Shown one piece after another: positions 43,702 through 51,918 of a stretch of DNA of 64,000 nucleotides. The DNA is from Labrys wisconsinensis (GTDB lineage: Bacteria; Pseudomonadota; Alphaproteobacteria; Rhizobiales; Labraceae). The position numbers were made by a program, and so were the translations under genes. Location: NCBI RefSeq assembly GCF_030814995.1, contig NZ_JAUSVX010000011.1, positions 124,001 through 188,000 of the forward strand. Reading direction: 5' to 3'. Below the pieces are notes generated by a model. The model saw only the letters and a list, made by a program, of their open reading frames with translations, searched no databases and was not told the origin of the DNA. How positions within the stretch are numbered: the stretch's first letter is position 1; every line of letters begins with the position of its first letter.

Positions 43702-44476
43702 GGTTGACGTCCTTGTAGAGGAGATAGGCCGAGGGGGTCCAACCCGTGGGGTAGAACAGCTGCGGACAATAGGGGCCCATCCAGATGAAGTCGCCCTGCC
43801 AGACCTCGTGCCAGTCCTGGTCGAGGAGATACATGCCCTGGCCTTCCAGCATCACCAGCCCGTGCTCGTTGATGTGGGTCTCCACATCGGGAAAATGGGC
43901 GCCTGGCGCGAAGGACAGGATGTTCATCTCCATGTCGAAGCGCATGTCGCCATGGGGCAGGAGGTGCTCCCAGGTGCGGCCCTCCGTGCCGTTGTGGTTG
44001 ACTTTCTCGACCGCGGAGCGCCGGGAGACGATCGGCTCGGGCACCGGCAGCCCGGCCGGCTCATAGGGCCGCTTCAGGCCGATCACGGCGGCCTCTTGCG
44101 GGCCGTCATTGCGCAGGGAGAAGCGGGTCTCCGGCGGGAGATAGGCAAAGCCTTCGCGGTCGAGCGGGAAGGCCGTGCCCTCGACCGTGAGCATCACCGG
44201 CCCGCCGGTGATGTAGAAGAACCGCTCCAGGCCGTCGCCGAAGGCTTCGCACGTGCCGCCGTCCGGCGCGATCTCGAGCAGGGCCTGGGCAAAGCGGGCG
44301 CCGAGCTGCGGCGCGGCCTGGAAGCGCACGATGGTCTTCTCCCAGCGCGGGAGGTAGCTGTCCATGATGCCTTCGGGCGGCATCACGGCATAGTTGCGCT
44401 TCACGACGCCGCGGGTATGGCCATAGGCGCCGGGCGGCAGGCGGCCCGGCTTCACCGGCATCGAGCGGGGATGCAT
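43685..44476 (-). CDS. (S)-ureidoglycine aminohydrolase-like bicupin protein
   Basis: 263 residues, two cupin domains. The first includes FYITGGPVMLTVEG; the second has FAPGAHFPDVETHINEHG with the metal-binding His and Glu residues, followed by EGQGMYLLDQDWHEVWQGDFIWMGPYCPQLFYPTG. Ureidoglycine aminohydrolase (allE/ylbA type) releases ammonia from ureidoglycine in allantoin breakdown using Mn. It starts at ATG 44476 after GGGAGG. It lies between RidA and the M20 hydrolase, an order consistent with ureide catabolism. Confidence 0.88.
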   Translation of the reverse strand: MHPRSMPVKPGRLPPGAYGHTRGVVKRNYAVMPPEGIMDSYLPRWEKTIVRFQAAPQLGARFAQALLEIAPDGGTCEAFGDGLERFFYITGGPVMLTVEGTAFPLDREGFAYLPPETRFSLRNDGPQEAAVIGLKRPYEPAGLPVPEPIVSRRSAVEKVNHNGTEGRTWEHLLPHGDMRFDMEMNILSFAPGAHFPDVETHINEHGLVMLEGQGMYLLDQDWHEVWQGDFIWMGPYCPQLFYPTGWTPSAYLLYKDVNRDVRF

Positions 44477-44488
44477 CGAAGACCTCCC

Positions 44489-44866
44489 TCAGAAATCGGC
44501 CGGCAGCGCCACCGTCATGATGATCTCGACGAGGTCGCCGTCGGGCATCACCGACTGCACGAAGGAGCGGACGGGGCCGCAGCCTGCGGGCATCCATTTC
44601 GCCCAGACCGCGTCGAATTCGGGCTTGCGGCCATGGTCGGTGACGATCACCTCGGCCCGCATGATCCGGGTCCGGTCGAGGCCGTGGTCGCGGAGATAGC
44701 CGTCGATGACCGCGAGCGCGTCCTCGGCCTGGCCGGGCAGGTCCAGCGTCAGGTCGCGCGCGGTGGCGACGCACCAGAGGAAGCCGCCGCCGCCGGGAAA
44801 GCGGTGGATCGCGACCTTGGACTTGGTCGGCATCTCCTCGATCGGGGTGCGGATGATGTCGGTCAT
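44489..44866 (-). CDS. RidA/YjgF-like deaminase
   Basis: 125 residues. The RidA fold is indicated by GGFLWCVATARDLTLDLPGQAEDALAVIDGYLRDHGL and by the Arg in GPVRSFVQ followed by the LVEIIMTVALP strand. RidA proteins hydrolyse reactive enamine/imine intermediates. The N-terminal part diverges from E. coli RidA, so it may have a pathway-specific imine. It is 12 bp from the aminohydrolase gene and 9 bp from the dihydropyrimidinase gene. Confidence 0.82.
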   Translation of the reverse strand: MTDIIRTPIEEMPTKSKVAIHRFPGGGGFLWCVATARDLTLDLPGQAEDALAVIDGYLRDHGLDRTRIMRAEVIVTDHGRKPEFDAVWAKWMPAGCGPVRSFVQSVMPDGDLVEIIMTVALPADF

Positions 44867-44875
44867 GATCGTTCC

Positions 44876-46327
44876 TCAGGCGAGTTGGGCGCGGGCGGCG
44901 TCGAAGCCGTTGGCGAGGCGGCCGAGCGGCCGGGCGAGGTCGTAGGGGCCGCGTGGCAGGAACCGGCCCGAGCCTTCCTCCGCCAGCAGCTTGCCCTCGC
45001 GCATGGCTGGGATGCCGCGGCGGATGGTCATCACCGGCCAGCCCGTCACCTCGCGTCCCTCATAGGGCGTGTAGTCGACGGCATGCTGCAGCAGCGCATT
45101 GGTCAGGGTGACGCGCTTGCCCGGGTCCCACAGCACGATGTCGGCATCGGCGCCCGGCGCGATGGTGCCCTTGCGCCCGCCGAGGCCGTAGATCCGCGCC
45201 GGGTTGGCGGCCGTCAGGGCGACGAAGGTGGGGAGGTCGATGCGGCCCTTGACCACGCCCTCGGAGAACAGCAGCGGCAGGCGCGAGCCGACGCCCGGCA
45301 CGCCGTTGGGGATGTCGCGGAAGGAGGCGTCCCGGCCGTGCATGTCCTTGGCATGGTGGCCGGTGGTGTTGAAGGCGCTGTGGTCGGAGGAGACGACGTC
45401 GAGCACGCCCTGGCGCATCATCTCCCACAGGCCCTCGTGGTCGGCCTCGTCGCGCGGTGCCGGGCTGCACATGGCCTTCGACCCCTCGAAGCCGGGGCGG
45501 TCCATGTCGGCGGCGGTGAGGGCGAAATACTGCGGGCAGGTCTCGCCCCAGACCTTGAGGCCGCGGCGCTTGGCCCGGGCGATCTCCTCGGCGACCTCGG
45601 CGCAGGAGACGTGGAAGACCTGGATCGGGGTGTCGACCAGCTCGGCCAGGGCGATGGCGCGGTAGGTCGTCTCGCGCTCCACCACCTTGGGCCGCGACCA
45701 GGCATGGTATTTCGGCGCGGTCAGGCCGGCGGCCAGGAGCTGCTCGGTCAGCCAGCCGATGGCGTCGTAGTTCTCGCAATGCACCGCCACCATGGCGCCC
45801 TCGCGCCGCGCGGCGGCGAGCACGCGCAGGAACTGGCGGTCGTCGAGCCGGGCGCCGTCATAGGTGAGGAAGACCTTGAGGCTGCGGATGCCGGAGGCGA
45901 CGATCGCCGGGATCTCGGCCAGCACCGCATCGGTCGGATCGGTGACGATCTGGTGGAAGCTGTAGTCGATGATCGAGCGCTCGCCCCGCCGCAGCGTCTC
46001 GGCCAGCACGTCGCGGATCGGCTCGCCCTTGAACTGGGCGACGAAGGAGATCGCCGTGGTCGTGCCGCCGGCCAGCGCCGAGCGGCTGCCGGTGACAAAG
46101 TCCTCGGCGCCATAGCCCATGCCCGGCTCGACCTGGTCGAGATGGCAATGGGTGTCGACCCCGCCCGGCATCACCAGCAGGCCGTCGGCCTCGATCGTCT
46201 GCCGGCCGGCGAGGTTTTCGCCCACGGCGGCGATGCGCCCACCGCGGATGCCGACATCGGCGCGGAAGACCTGCGTTTCCGTCACCACGGTGCCGCCGCG
46301 GATGGCGAGGTCGAAATCATCCGTCAT
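44876..46327 (-). CDS. Dihydropyrimidinase/hydantoinase
   Basis: 483 residues, amidohydrolase superfamily. Metal ligands: THCHLDQ (N-terminal HxH), the carboxylated Lys in SLKVFLTYDG, His in AVHCENYD, His in VFHVSCAEV and Asp in SSDHSAFN. The typical opening PGGVDTHCHLD and DFVTGSRSALAGGTTTAISF match dihydropyrimidinases. It opens a cyclic diamide ring, giving an N-carbamoyl acid for the M20 hydrolase. Its stop overlaps the M-strand neighbour TenA by 4 bp (46324-46327). Could alternatively be an allantoinase. Confidence 0.9.
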   Translation of the reverse strand: MTDDFDLAIRGGTVVTETQVFRADVGIRGGRIAAVGENLAGRQTIEADGLLVMPGGVDTHCHLDQVEPGMGYGAEDFVTGSRSALAGGTTTAISFVAQFKGEPIRDVLAETLRRGERSIIDYSFHQIVTDPTDAVLAEIPAIVASGIRSLKVFLTYDGARLDDRQFLRVLAAARREGAMVAVHCENYDAIGWLTEQLLAAGLTAPKYHAWSRPKVVERETTYRAIALAELVDTPIQVFHVSCAEVAEEIARAKRRGLKVWGETCPQYFALTAADMDRPGFEGSKAMCSPAPRDEADHEGLWEMMRQGVLDVVSSDHSAFNTTGHHAKDMHGRDASFRDIPNGVPGVGSRLPLLFSEGVVKGRIDLPTFVALTAANPARIYGLGGRKGTIAPGADADIVLWDPGKRVTLTNALLQHAVDYTPYEGREVTGWPVMTIRRGIPAMREGKLLAEEGSGRFLPRGPYDLARPLGRLANGFDAARAQLA

Positions 46328-46989
46328 GGCGCGGCTCCCTCGAACGGCGCCTGGTGGAAGGCGATCTCGAGCTCCAGGGCGCGCCGGAACCGGTCACCGA
46401 GACGATCTTCCTCGGCTGGATCGGCGGCGTCGAGCTGGCGGCGCAGCCAGTCGGCCTGCGCCAGGAATTCGGGTTCGGCATGCAGGTCGACCCAGCGCCT
46501 GAGGATGGGATCGCCGATCCGGCATGCGGCGGCGCGGGTGCACCAGGTGGCGTACATCCATTCGGCCGCCAGCATGATGGCGACGCCGTCGCGATAGGTG
46601 CCGTCGCGGGCGATGGCGAGCATGCCGTCCCGGAAGGCGAACACCGACGGCGGCAAGGGGCGGGCGCGGTCGGCCGCGGTGATGCCGAGCGCCGCGAAGG
46701 TGCGCTCGAAATAGCCGATCTGCTCGACCGCCAGCGCCTGCAGCACCCCGGCGAGCCAGCGCCGCTCCTCCAGTCCTGGTGCCTTGACCAGCATATGCCC
46801 GAAGATCAGCATCGCGGTCTCGACGAAATCGCATTCATAGACGAGATAGGCCTTGAAGGTGTCCGCGCTCAGGCGGTCGGCTTCGATCTCGGCGACGAAG
46901 CGATGCGCCTGCATCGCGTCCCACACGTCCTGGTTGGCGGCGCGGATGCGCTCCGACAGCGGCTTGATGTCCTTCACGTCGATGCTCAC
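46324..46989 (-). CDS. TenA_E family protein (aminopyrimidine/thiaminase-like hydrolase)
   Basis: 221 residues from GTG 46989, with GGGAGTGAG upstream. The all-helical TenA fold is seen in FKAYLVYECDFVETAM, EQIGYFERTFAALG and the C-terminal LELEIAFHQAPF Glu. In the catalytic helix the usual Cys (LLPCYWLY) is replaced by MLAAEWMY, so it is of the TenA_E type. TenA enzymes split C-N bonds of pyrimidines. It is in an operon with dihydropyrimidinase and BtpA, 5 bp after the latter, suggesting a pyrimidine-like substrate. Confidence 0.85.
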   Translation of the reverse strand: MSIDVKDIKPLSERIRAANQDVWDAMQAHRFVAEIEADRLSADTFKAYLVYECDFVETAMLIFGHMLVKAPGLEERRWLAGVLQALAVEQIGYFERTFAALGITAADRARPLPPSVFAFRDGMLAIARDGTYRDGVAIMLAAEWMYATWCTRAAACRIGDPILRRWVDLHAEPEFLAQADWLRRQLDAADPAEEDRLGDRFRRALELEIAFHQAPFEGAAP

Positions 46990-46994
46990 GCTGC

Positions 46995-47840
46995 TCACTC
47001 CCCGGACCGGATGGTCCGGACCTTGTCCATGAAGGCGGCGACCCGCCGCTGGTCGACATTGTTCCACCAGACGCCGTCATGCTTGAGCGCGCTGGCGACG
47101 ATCACGCCGTCGAGCAGCGGCAGGATGGTGGCGATGTTGTCGGGCGTCGCGCCGCTGCCGACCAGGAGCGGCAGGCCGGTCGCCGCGCGCATCGCCTCGA
47201 TCTCGTCGACCGCGGCCGCATCGCCGGTGCGCTGGCCGGTGCAGATCACGGCGTCGGCATCGAAGAACTCGACGTCGCGCACCAGCTCCGCCACCGGCCG
47301 GTCGGCGACGATGGCGTGGGCGCCGTGCTTGACATGGGCGTCGGCGAAGACGGCGACGTCCTCGGCGCCGATGGCCTTGCGATAGCGCAGCGCCGCCGCC
47401 GCCTCGCCCTCGACGATGCCCTCATTGGCGACATAGGCGTTGGCCCATTGGTTGACGCGCACGAAATTCGCCCCGGACGCCTTGGCGACGGCCAGCGCCG
47501 GCATGGCGGCGTTGGCCAGGACATTGATGCCGATGGGGACATCGACCTTCTGGCGGATGCGGTCGGTGATGACAGCCAGGCCGGTGGTGATTTCATGGCC
47601 GATCCGGTCGGGCTTCAGGAACGGGATGTCCCCGTGGTTCTCGATGATCAGGCCGTCGACGCCGCCATCGACATAGGACATTGCATCGGATATTGCAGTT
47701 GAAACAGTATTCTTGAAGTCATTGTCCTGGCATCGTGGCGTTCCAGGCATGGGCGGACAGTGAACAACGCCGATGATGACTTGATTTTTGCCAAATAATC
47801 GCTTGATAATGCTTGTCGATTTGTGCGATATCGGGGCCAA
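46995..47840 (-). CDS. BtpA/SgcQ family (COG0434) TIM-barrel protein
   Basis: 281 residues from TTG 47840, chosen because AAGGAGG lies seven bases upstream; a longer frame has no ribosome site. GVVHCPPMPGTPR is the family's N-terminal motif, followed by YVDGGVDGLIIENHGDIPF and GINVLANAAMPALAVAKASGANFVRVNQW. The C-terminal GSGATPDNIATILPLLDGVIVASALK is a phosphate-binding turn of TIM barrels. BtpA is named for a role in photosystem I biogenesis, but SgcQ-like members sit in sugar clusters. Its function here is unproven; a phosphoribosyl-type substrate fits the adjacent kinase. Confidence 0.85.
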   Translation of the reverse strand: MAPISHKSTSIIKRLFGKNQVIIGVVHCPPMPGTPRCQDNDFKNTVSTAISDAMSYVDGGVDGLIIENHGDIPFLKPDRIGHEITTGLAVITDRIRQKVDVPIGINVLANAAMPALAVAKASGANFVRVNQWANAYVANEGIVEGEAAAALRYRKAIGAEDVAVFADAHVKHGAHAIVADRPVAELVRDVEFFDADAVICTGQRTGDAAAVDEIEAMRAATGLPLLVGSGATPDNIATILPLLDGVIVASALKHDGVWWNNVDQRRVAAFMDKVRTIRSGE

Positions 47841-47865
47841 GAGCTTGCCTCCTTGAGGGATTTGA

Positions 47866-48759
47866 ATGTTTCTGGTTCTGGGAAACGCGACGGTCGACGA
47901 GTCGATGACCGTCGAGGCATGGCCGTCGCCGGGCCAGACGGTGGTGGTCGGCCCGCCACGGCGCGATCTCGGCGGCAAGGGCGCCAACCAGGCGCTGGTG
48001 CTCGGCCGGACCGGCGCGCCGGTCCGCTTCGTCGCGGCGATCGGCCGGGATGCCGAGGGCGACTGGATCGCCGCCCGCCTGGCGGCGGAGGGGCTGCCCG
48101 AAAGCGACCTGCTGCGCGTCGAGGCGGCGACGGACCGCTCGATGATCTTCGTCAACGGGGCGGGCGAGAATGCCATCGCCTCCACCACGGCCGCGGCCTG
48201 CTCGATCGAGCCTGCCATGGCCGCCGCCTGCGTCGCCCGGCTCGGGCCCGGCGACGGGCTGCTGATGCAGGGCAACCTGACGCTCGCGGCGACGCGGGCC
48301 GCTTTTGCCGCGGCCCGGCAGACGGGCGTCCGCACGGTGTTCAATCCCTCGCCGGTCCAGCCGGGCTTCGCCGATCTCTTCGCGCTGGTCGACCTGCTCG
48401 TCCTCAACGAGGGCGAGGCGGCGGCCTTCGGCGGCGCCGGCGCGCCGGAAGAGGCGGCGCAGGCCCTGCGTCGGGCTGGTGCCGGCACCGTGGTGCTGAC
48501 GCTGGGTGGGCGCGGCGCCGTGCTGGCCGATGATGCCGGCGCCGACCACGTGCCGGCGCGGCCGGTGCCGGTGGTCGATACGACCGGGGCGGGCGACACG
48601 TTCATGGGCGTGCTGGCCGCGGCCGTCCTCCACCGCGGCCTGCCGCTGCGCGCCGCCGTGGCGGCGGCCGGCGCCGCGGCGGCCCTGACGGTGCAGCGCC
48701 AGGGCACGGTGTCGGCCTTCCCGAGCGGCGAGGAGATCGCGGGCCTGCTGCCGGGCTGA
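47866..48759 (+). CDS. PfkB family sugar kinase (ribokinase-like)
   Basis: 297 residues. Motif 1 RRDLGGKGANQALVLGRTGA near residue 35 and motif 2 DTTGAGDTFMGVLAAA near residue 240 contain the catalytic Asp. The Lys/Asn contacts in LLVLNEGEAAAF and TLGGRGAVL fit ribokinases. It phosphorylates a sugar or nucleoside with ATP. It is divergent from the BtpA gene with only 25 bp between start codons, so they must share a very compact control region. The ribose-type importer lies at 50-53 kb. Confidence 0.9.
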   Translation: MFLVLGNATVDESMTVEAWPSPGQTVVVGPPRRDLGGKGANQALVLGRTGAPVRFVAAIGRDAEGDWIAARLAAEGLPESDLLRVEAATDRSMIFVNGAGENAIASTTAAACSIEPAMAAACVARLGPGDGLLMQGNLTLAATRAAFAAARQTGVRTVFNPSPVQPGFADLFALVDLLVLNEGEAAAFGGAGAPEEAAQALRRAGAGTVVLTLGGRGAVLADDAGADHVPARPVPVVDTTGAGDTFMGVLAAAVLHRGLPLRAAVAAAGAAAALTVQRQGTVSAFPSGEEIAGLLPG

Positions 48760-48885
48760 TGGGACCGGAGGCGGCGACGGGAGCCGGTAGCGGGGGCTCG
48801 TTCGCGAACAAATGCTTCAGACGATGTCCGAGCATAGCGGCAGAGCGAGATGCGGCCGCCGTTGAAGAGGGCGCGACGCTGGTTT

Positions 48886-48994
48886 TTCCCCTCCCCCTTG
48901 TGGGGAGGGGCTAGGGGTGGGGGTCGTCGGCGTAGGGCGCGCGCTATCCTGGTGGACCCCCACCCCTTACCCCTCCCCACAAGGGGGAGGGGAA
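48886..48994. repeat. C-rich inverted repeat element, copy 2
   Basis: Begins TTCCCCTCCCCCTTGTGGGG and GGGGCTAGGGGTGGGGGTCGT; ends GACCCCCACCCC and CACAAGGGGGAGGGGAA. Shares its arms and order with 15497-15642 but has a shorter centre. It occupies much of the 295-bp gap between the kinase and the convergent phosphotriesterase-family gene. I see no other feature there. Confidence 0.85.
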
Positions 48995-49054
48995 TGGCTG
49001 GCGTCGCGCTCGACGTGGATGGTCCCGAACAGGCTTTCGGCATGAGAGAGGGCC

Positions 49055-50119
49055 TCACGCCGGCGCCGAGAAGACGCGGCGCGGATTGTCGACCATCAAA
49101 GCCCGGATCTCGGCGTCGCTCACCCCATGGCGCTTCAGGCGCGGCAGGAAATGGCGCTGGATATAGGCGTAGCCGAAGCCGCCATAGCGGGTGAGCATCA
49201 TCTTCAGGAACACGTCCTGCGACAGGACCAACTGGCCGCCGAAGCCGGCATCGATCAGCCCCTTGATGGCGCGGGCGTTTTCCTCCTCGGACGGACATTG
49301 CACGCCCTGGTCGGCATACCAGAAGTCCATGCCCACCATGTCATATTCGAGGATGGCGCCGCGGCGGGCGAGCGCGAACTGGTAGTCGGTGTCGAACCAG
49401 GACGGGTTCAGGTGGCAGAGGACGGTGTGGCCGAGGTCGCCGCCCTCGTCCGCGACGATGTCGAGCACCCGGTGGGCGTGACGGAACCAGCCGGGAAGAT
49501 GCACCATCAGCGGCAGGCCGGTGCGCCTTTGCGCCGCGGCGGCGCCGCGCAGGGACTTTTCCTCGTCCGGCGTGAAGTCCGAGGAGACGCCGATCTCGCC
49601 GATCAGGCCGATACGGATGCCGCTGTCGCCGACGCCGTCCAGCGCCTCGCGCACGATCTCGTCGGCGATGTCGCGGGCGCTCATCGCCGCGACCTCGGGG
49701 GGATGCGAGCTCTGGAGGTAATAGCCGGCGCCCATCACGATCTGCAGGCCCGTCGCCCGCGAAATGCGCGCCAAGGCTTCGGGGTTGCGACCGATGCCGC
49801 GGCAGGTCGGGTCGACCACGGTGCGCCCGCCCAGGGCGGCGACGGGCTTCAGCTCGGCGATCGCCAGGGCCTCGTCGTCGAGGGCGCAATTGTGCCGGTT
49901 GGCGAAAGGGTCCATCCGCAGTTCGCCGAGGATCTCGATCGAGACCGGGCCGGTGCCGAGATAGGCCCGCTCCGGCTGCTTCGGCTCGTTCCACCAGCAG
50001 CGGCAATCGTTGAGGATGTGCTCGTGCATCAGCGTCACGCCGAGGGAGTCGGCCGAAATCGGCCCCAGCACGGTCATCGCCTTGCCGGAGCCGATATGGG
50101 TTTCAGAGAGTTCGGACAT
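49055..50119 (-). CDS. Phosphotriesterase family amidohydrolase/lactonase
   Basis: 354 residues. Binuclear metal site: MHEHI (HxH, residues ~31-34), Glu in IGLIGEIGVSSD in place of the carboxylated Lys of classical phosphotriesterase, His in MVHLPGW, His in LCHLNPSW and Asp in LSQDVFLK. Glu in that position is seen in several PTE-like lactonases and sugar-related members. It is the last gene of the LacI/importer operon (gap 10 bp). Probably opens a lactone or hydrolyses an ester or cyclic phosphodiester; substrate unknown. Confidence 0.88.
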   Translation of the reverse strand: MSELSETHIGSGKAMTVLGPISADSLGVTLMHEHILNDCRCWWNEPKQPERAYLGTGPVSIEILGELRMDPFANRHNCALDDEALAIAELKPVAALGGRTVVDPTCRGIGRNPEALARISRATGLQIVMGAGYYLQSSHPPEVAAMSARDIADEIVREALDGVGDSGIRIGLIGEIGVSSDFTPDEEKSLRGAAAAQRRTGLPLMVHLPGWFRHAHRVLDIVADEGGDLGHTVLCHLNPSWFDTDYQFALARRGAILEYDMVGMDFWYADQGVQCPSEEENARAIKGLIDAGFGGQLVLSQDVFLKMMLTRYGGFGYAYIQRHFLPRLKRHGVSDAEIRALMVDNPRRVFSAPA

Positions 50120-50128
50120 GGCTGATCC

Positions 50129-51124
50129 TCAGCTCCGGCGCCGCACGGTGCCGACATGGTCGAAGATGCGGGTGTTGAGCCAGATGGCGGTCAGGATGAT
50201 GGCGCCGGTGACGATCTGGGTGAAGAAGGCGTCGATATGCGCCAGGATCAGGCCGTTGCTGATCACCGAGATGGTGAGCGCGCCGAGCACCGTGCCGACG
50301 ATGGTGCCGCGCCCGCCGGCCAGCGAGGTGCCCCCGAGCACCACGGCGGCGATCACGTCGAGCTCCGTGCCGACGGCGGCGTTGGAGGAGCCGGAGCCGA
50401 GCCGCGCTGCGACCACCAGGGCGGCAAGGGCCGAGGCGACGCCGCTCCAGACATAGACCGAGGCGACGACCCGCTGGGCCGGCATGCCGACGCGGCGCGC
50501 CGCCTCGGCATTGGCGCCGACCGCGCAGACGCGCCGGCCGTAGAGGGTGGTGTTCAGCACGACATAGCCGATCACGGCGACGGCGAGGCCGAGGATGGCC
50601 GGATTGGGGATGCCGAAGAGGGTGCCGCGGCCGATCGACAGGAACAGGCTCGGCGGGATCAGGATCGAGAAGCCGCCGGTGAGGACGAGGGCCACGCCGC
50701 GGATGGCGGAGAGGCCGGCGAGCGTGACGATGAAGGCCGGGATCTTCTGGTAGGCGATGAAGAAGCCCTGGAACAGGCCGATGGCCGCGCCGAGGGCGAG
50801 CATGAGGACGCAGACCAGCGGCCAGTCCCAGCCGGCGCGCAGCAGCAGAGCCGCGGCGGCGTTGACCAGGGCGATGATCGAGCCGACGGAGAGGTCGATG
50901 CCGCCCGTGGTGATGACGAAGGTCATGGCCACCGCCACGATCAGCGTCGGCGCCGCCTGGCGCAGCAGGTTGAGGAGGTTGCCCGTCGACAGGAACACGT
51001 CGTTGAGCGCCGTGAACAGGGCGCAGCAGGCGATGAGGAACACCGCGATCGACAGGACATGGGCATGCGTCTGGAAGAAGTCGCGCAGCCTGGAGCCCTG
51101 CTGGCGCTCGGTATAGGCGGTCAT
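50129..51124 (-). CDS. ABC transporter permease, ribose (RbsC) type
   Basis: 331 residues. ATG 51124 overlaps the ATPase stop by four bases (ATGA). Eight to ten helices follow (VLSIAVFLIACCALFTAL, VTTGGIDLSVGS etc.). FVITTGGIDLSVGSI and VGANAEAARRVGMPAQR are the hallmark segments of the BPD_transp_2 sugar permease family. It forms the channel for the binding protein at 51915. Confidence 0.9.
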   Translation of the reverse strand: MTAYTERQQGSRLRDFFQTHAHVLSIAVFLIACCALFTALNDVFLSTGNLLNLLRQAAPTLIVAVAMTFVITTGGIDLSVGSIIALVNAAAALLLRAGWDWPLVCVLMLALGAAIGLFQGFFIAYQKIPAFIVTLAGLSAIRGVALVLTGGFSILIPPSLFLSIGRGTLFGIPNPAILGLAVAVIGYVVLNTTLYGRRVCAVGANAEAARRVGMPAQRVVASVYVWSGVASALAALVVAARLGSGSSNAAVGTELDVIAAVVLGGTSLAGGRGTIVGTVLGALTISVISNGLILAHIDAFFTQIVTGAIILTAIWLNTRIFDHVGTVRRRS

Positions 51125-51918
51125 GAGCGAAGCCCCTCTCCGACGATCAGGCGGACGATGTCCTCCAGGCTGGTCTCCTGGATGGCGCGCTCGGCCACCT
51201 TGATGCCCTCGTACATCACGGCGATGCGGTCGCAGACGCGGAACAGGTCCTGCAGGCGATGGGTGATCAGCACCACGGCGACGCCTTCGGCCTTGAGGCG
51301 GCCGATCAGGGCCAGCACCGCCTCGACCTCGGCGACGGCCAGCGCCGAGGTCGGCTCGTCGAGGATCAGCACGCGCGGATTGAACGAGGCCGACCGCGCG
51401 ATGGCGATCGATTGGCGCTGGCCGCCGGAGAGCTGCGCCACCTTGACGGCGACGTTGGGGATGCGAATCTCGAGCCGCTGCAGCATCTGGCGGGCACCGT
51501 GCTGCATCGCCGCCTTGTCGAGGAAGGGGCCGCGCCGGAGCTCCCGGCCGAGATAGAGATTGCCGGCGACGTCGATCGTGTCGCACAGGCTGAGGTCCTG
51601 GTAGACCATCTCGACGCCGCGCTCGCGCGCCTCGGCCGGCCCGGCATAGCGGACCTCCTTGCCGTCGAGCTCGATCGTGCCCTCGTCGGCGATATAGGTG
51701 CCGGCGAGGATCTTGGTGAAGGTCGACTTGCCGGCGGCATTGTCGCCGACGAGGCCGAGGCATTCGCCGGACCAGAGGTCGAGGTCGACCCCGCGCAAGG
51801 CCTGGTTGGAGCCGAAGGTCTTGCGGATGCCGCGCACGCGCATGCGCGGCTCGCGCCCGCCCCGGACCGCCGGAGCGGAAGCGGCCGGAGCCGCTCCCGT
51901 CATGGCGCCCGTCGTCAC
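51121..51918 (-). CDS. ABC transporter ATPase, single-domain (FrcA/RbsA-like)
   Basis: 265 residues. Walker A GDNAAGKST (unusual Asn-Ala in place of Gly-Ala-Gly), Q-loop MVYQDLSLCD, signature LSGGQRQSIAIA, Walker B LILDEPTSALAV, H-loop LITHRLQD. Ribose-type transporters usually have a fused double ATPase (~500 residues); this is a single copy, as in FrcA. It overlaps its neighbours by 4 bp on both sides. Confidence 0.9.
   Translation of the reverse strand: MTTGAMTGAAPAASAPAVRGGREPRMRVRGIRKTFGSNQALRGVDLDLWSGECLGLVGDNAAGKSTFTKILAGTYIADEGTIELDGKEVRYAGPAEARERGVEMVYQDLSLCDTIDVAGNLYLGRELRRGPFLDKAAMQHGARQMLQRLEIRIPNVAVKVAQLSGGQRQSIAIARSASFNPRVLILDEPTSALAVAEVEAVLALIGRLKAEGVAVVLITHRLQDLFRVCDRIAVMYEGIKVAERAIQETSLEDIVRLIVGEGLRS

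Noticed and set aside
43436-46597. Plus-strand open frame of about 1050 codons
   Set aside because: Antisense to the ureide block genes, with no ribosome site or recognisable domain.
48886-48994. CRISPR-like repeat
   Set aside because: There is a single inverted unit with no spacers.
46995-49298. 767-codon version of BtpA
   Set aside because: The extension is antisense to the sugar kinase and crosses a repeat; TTG 47840 has AAGGAGG.
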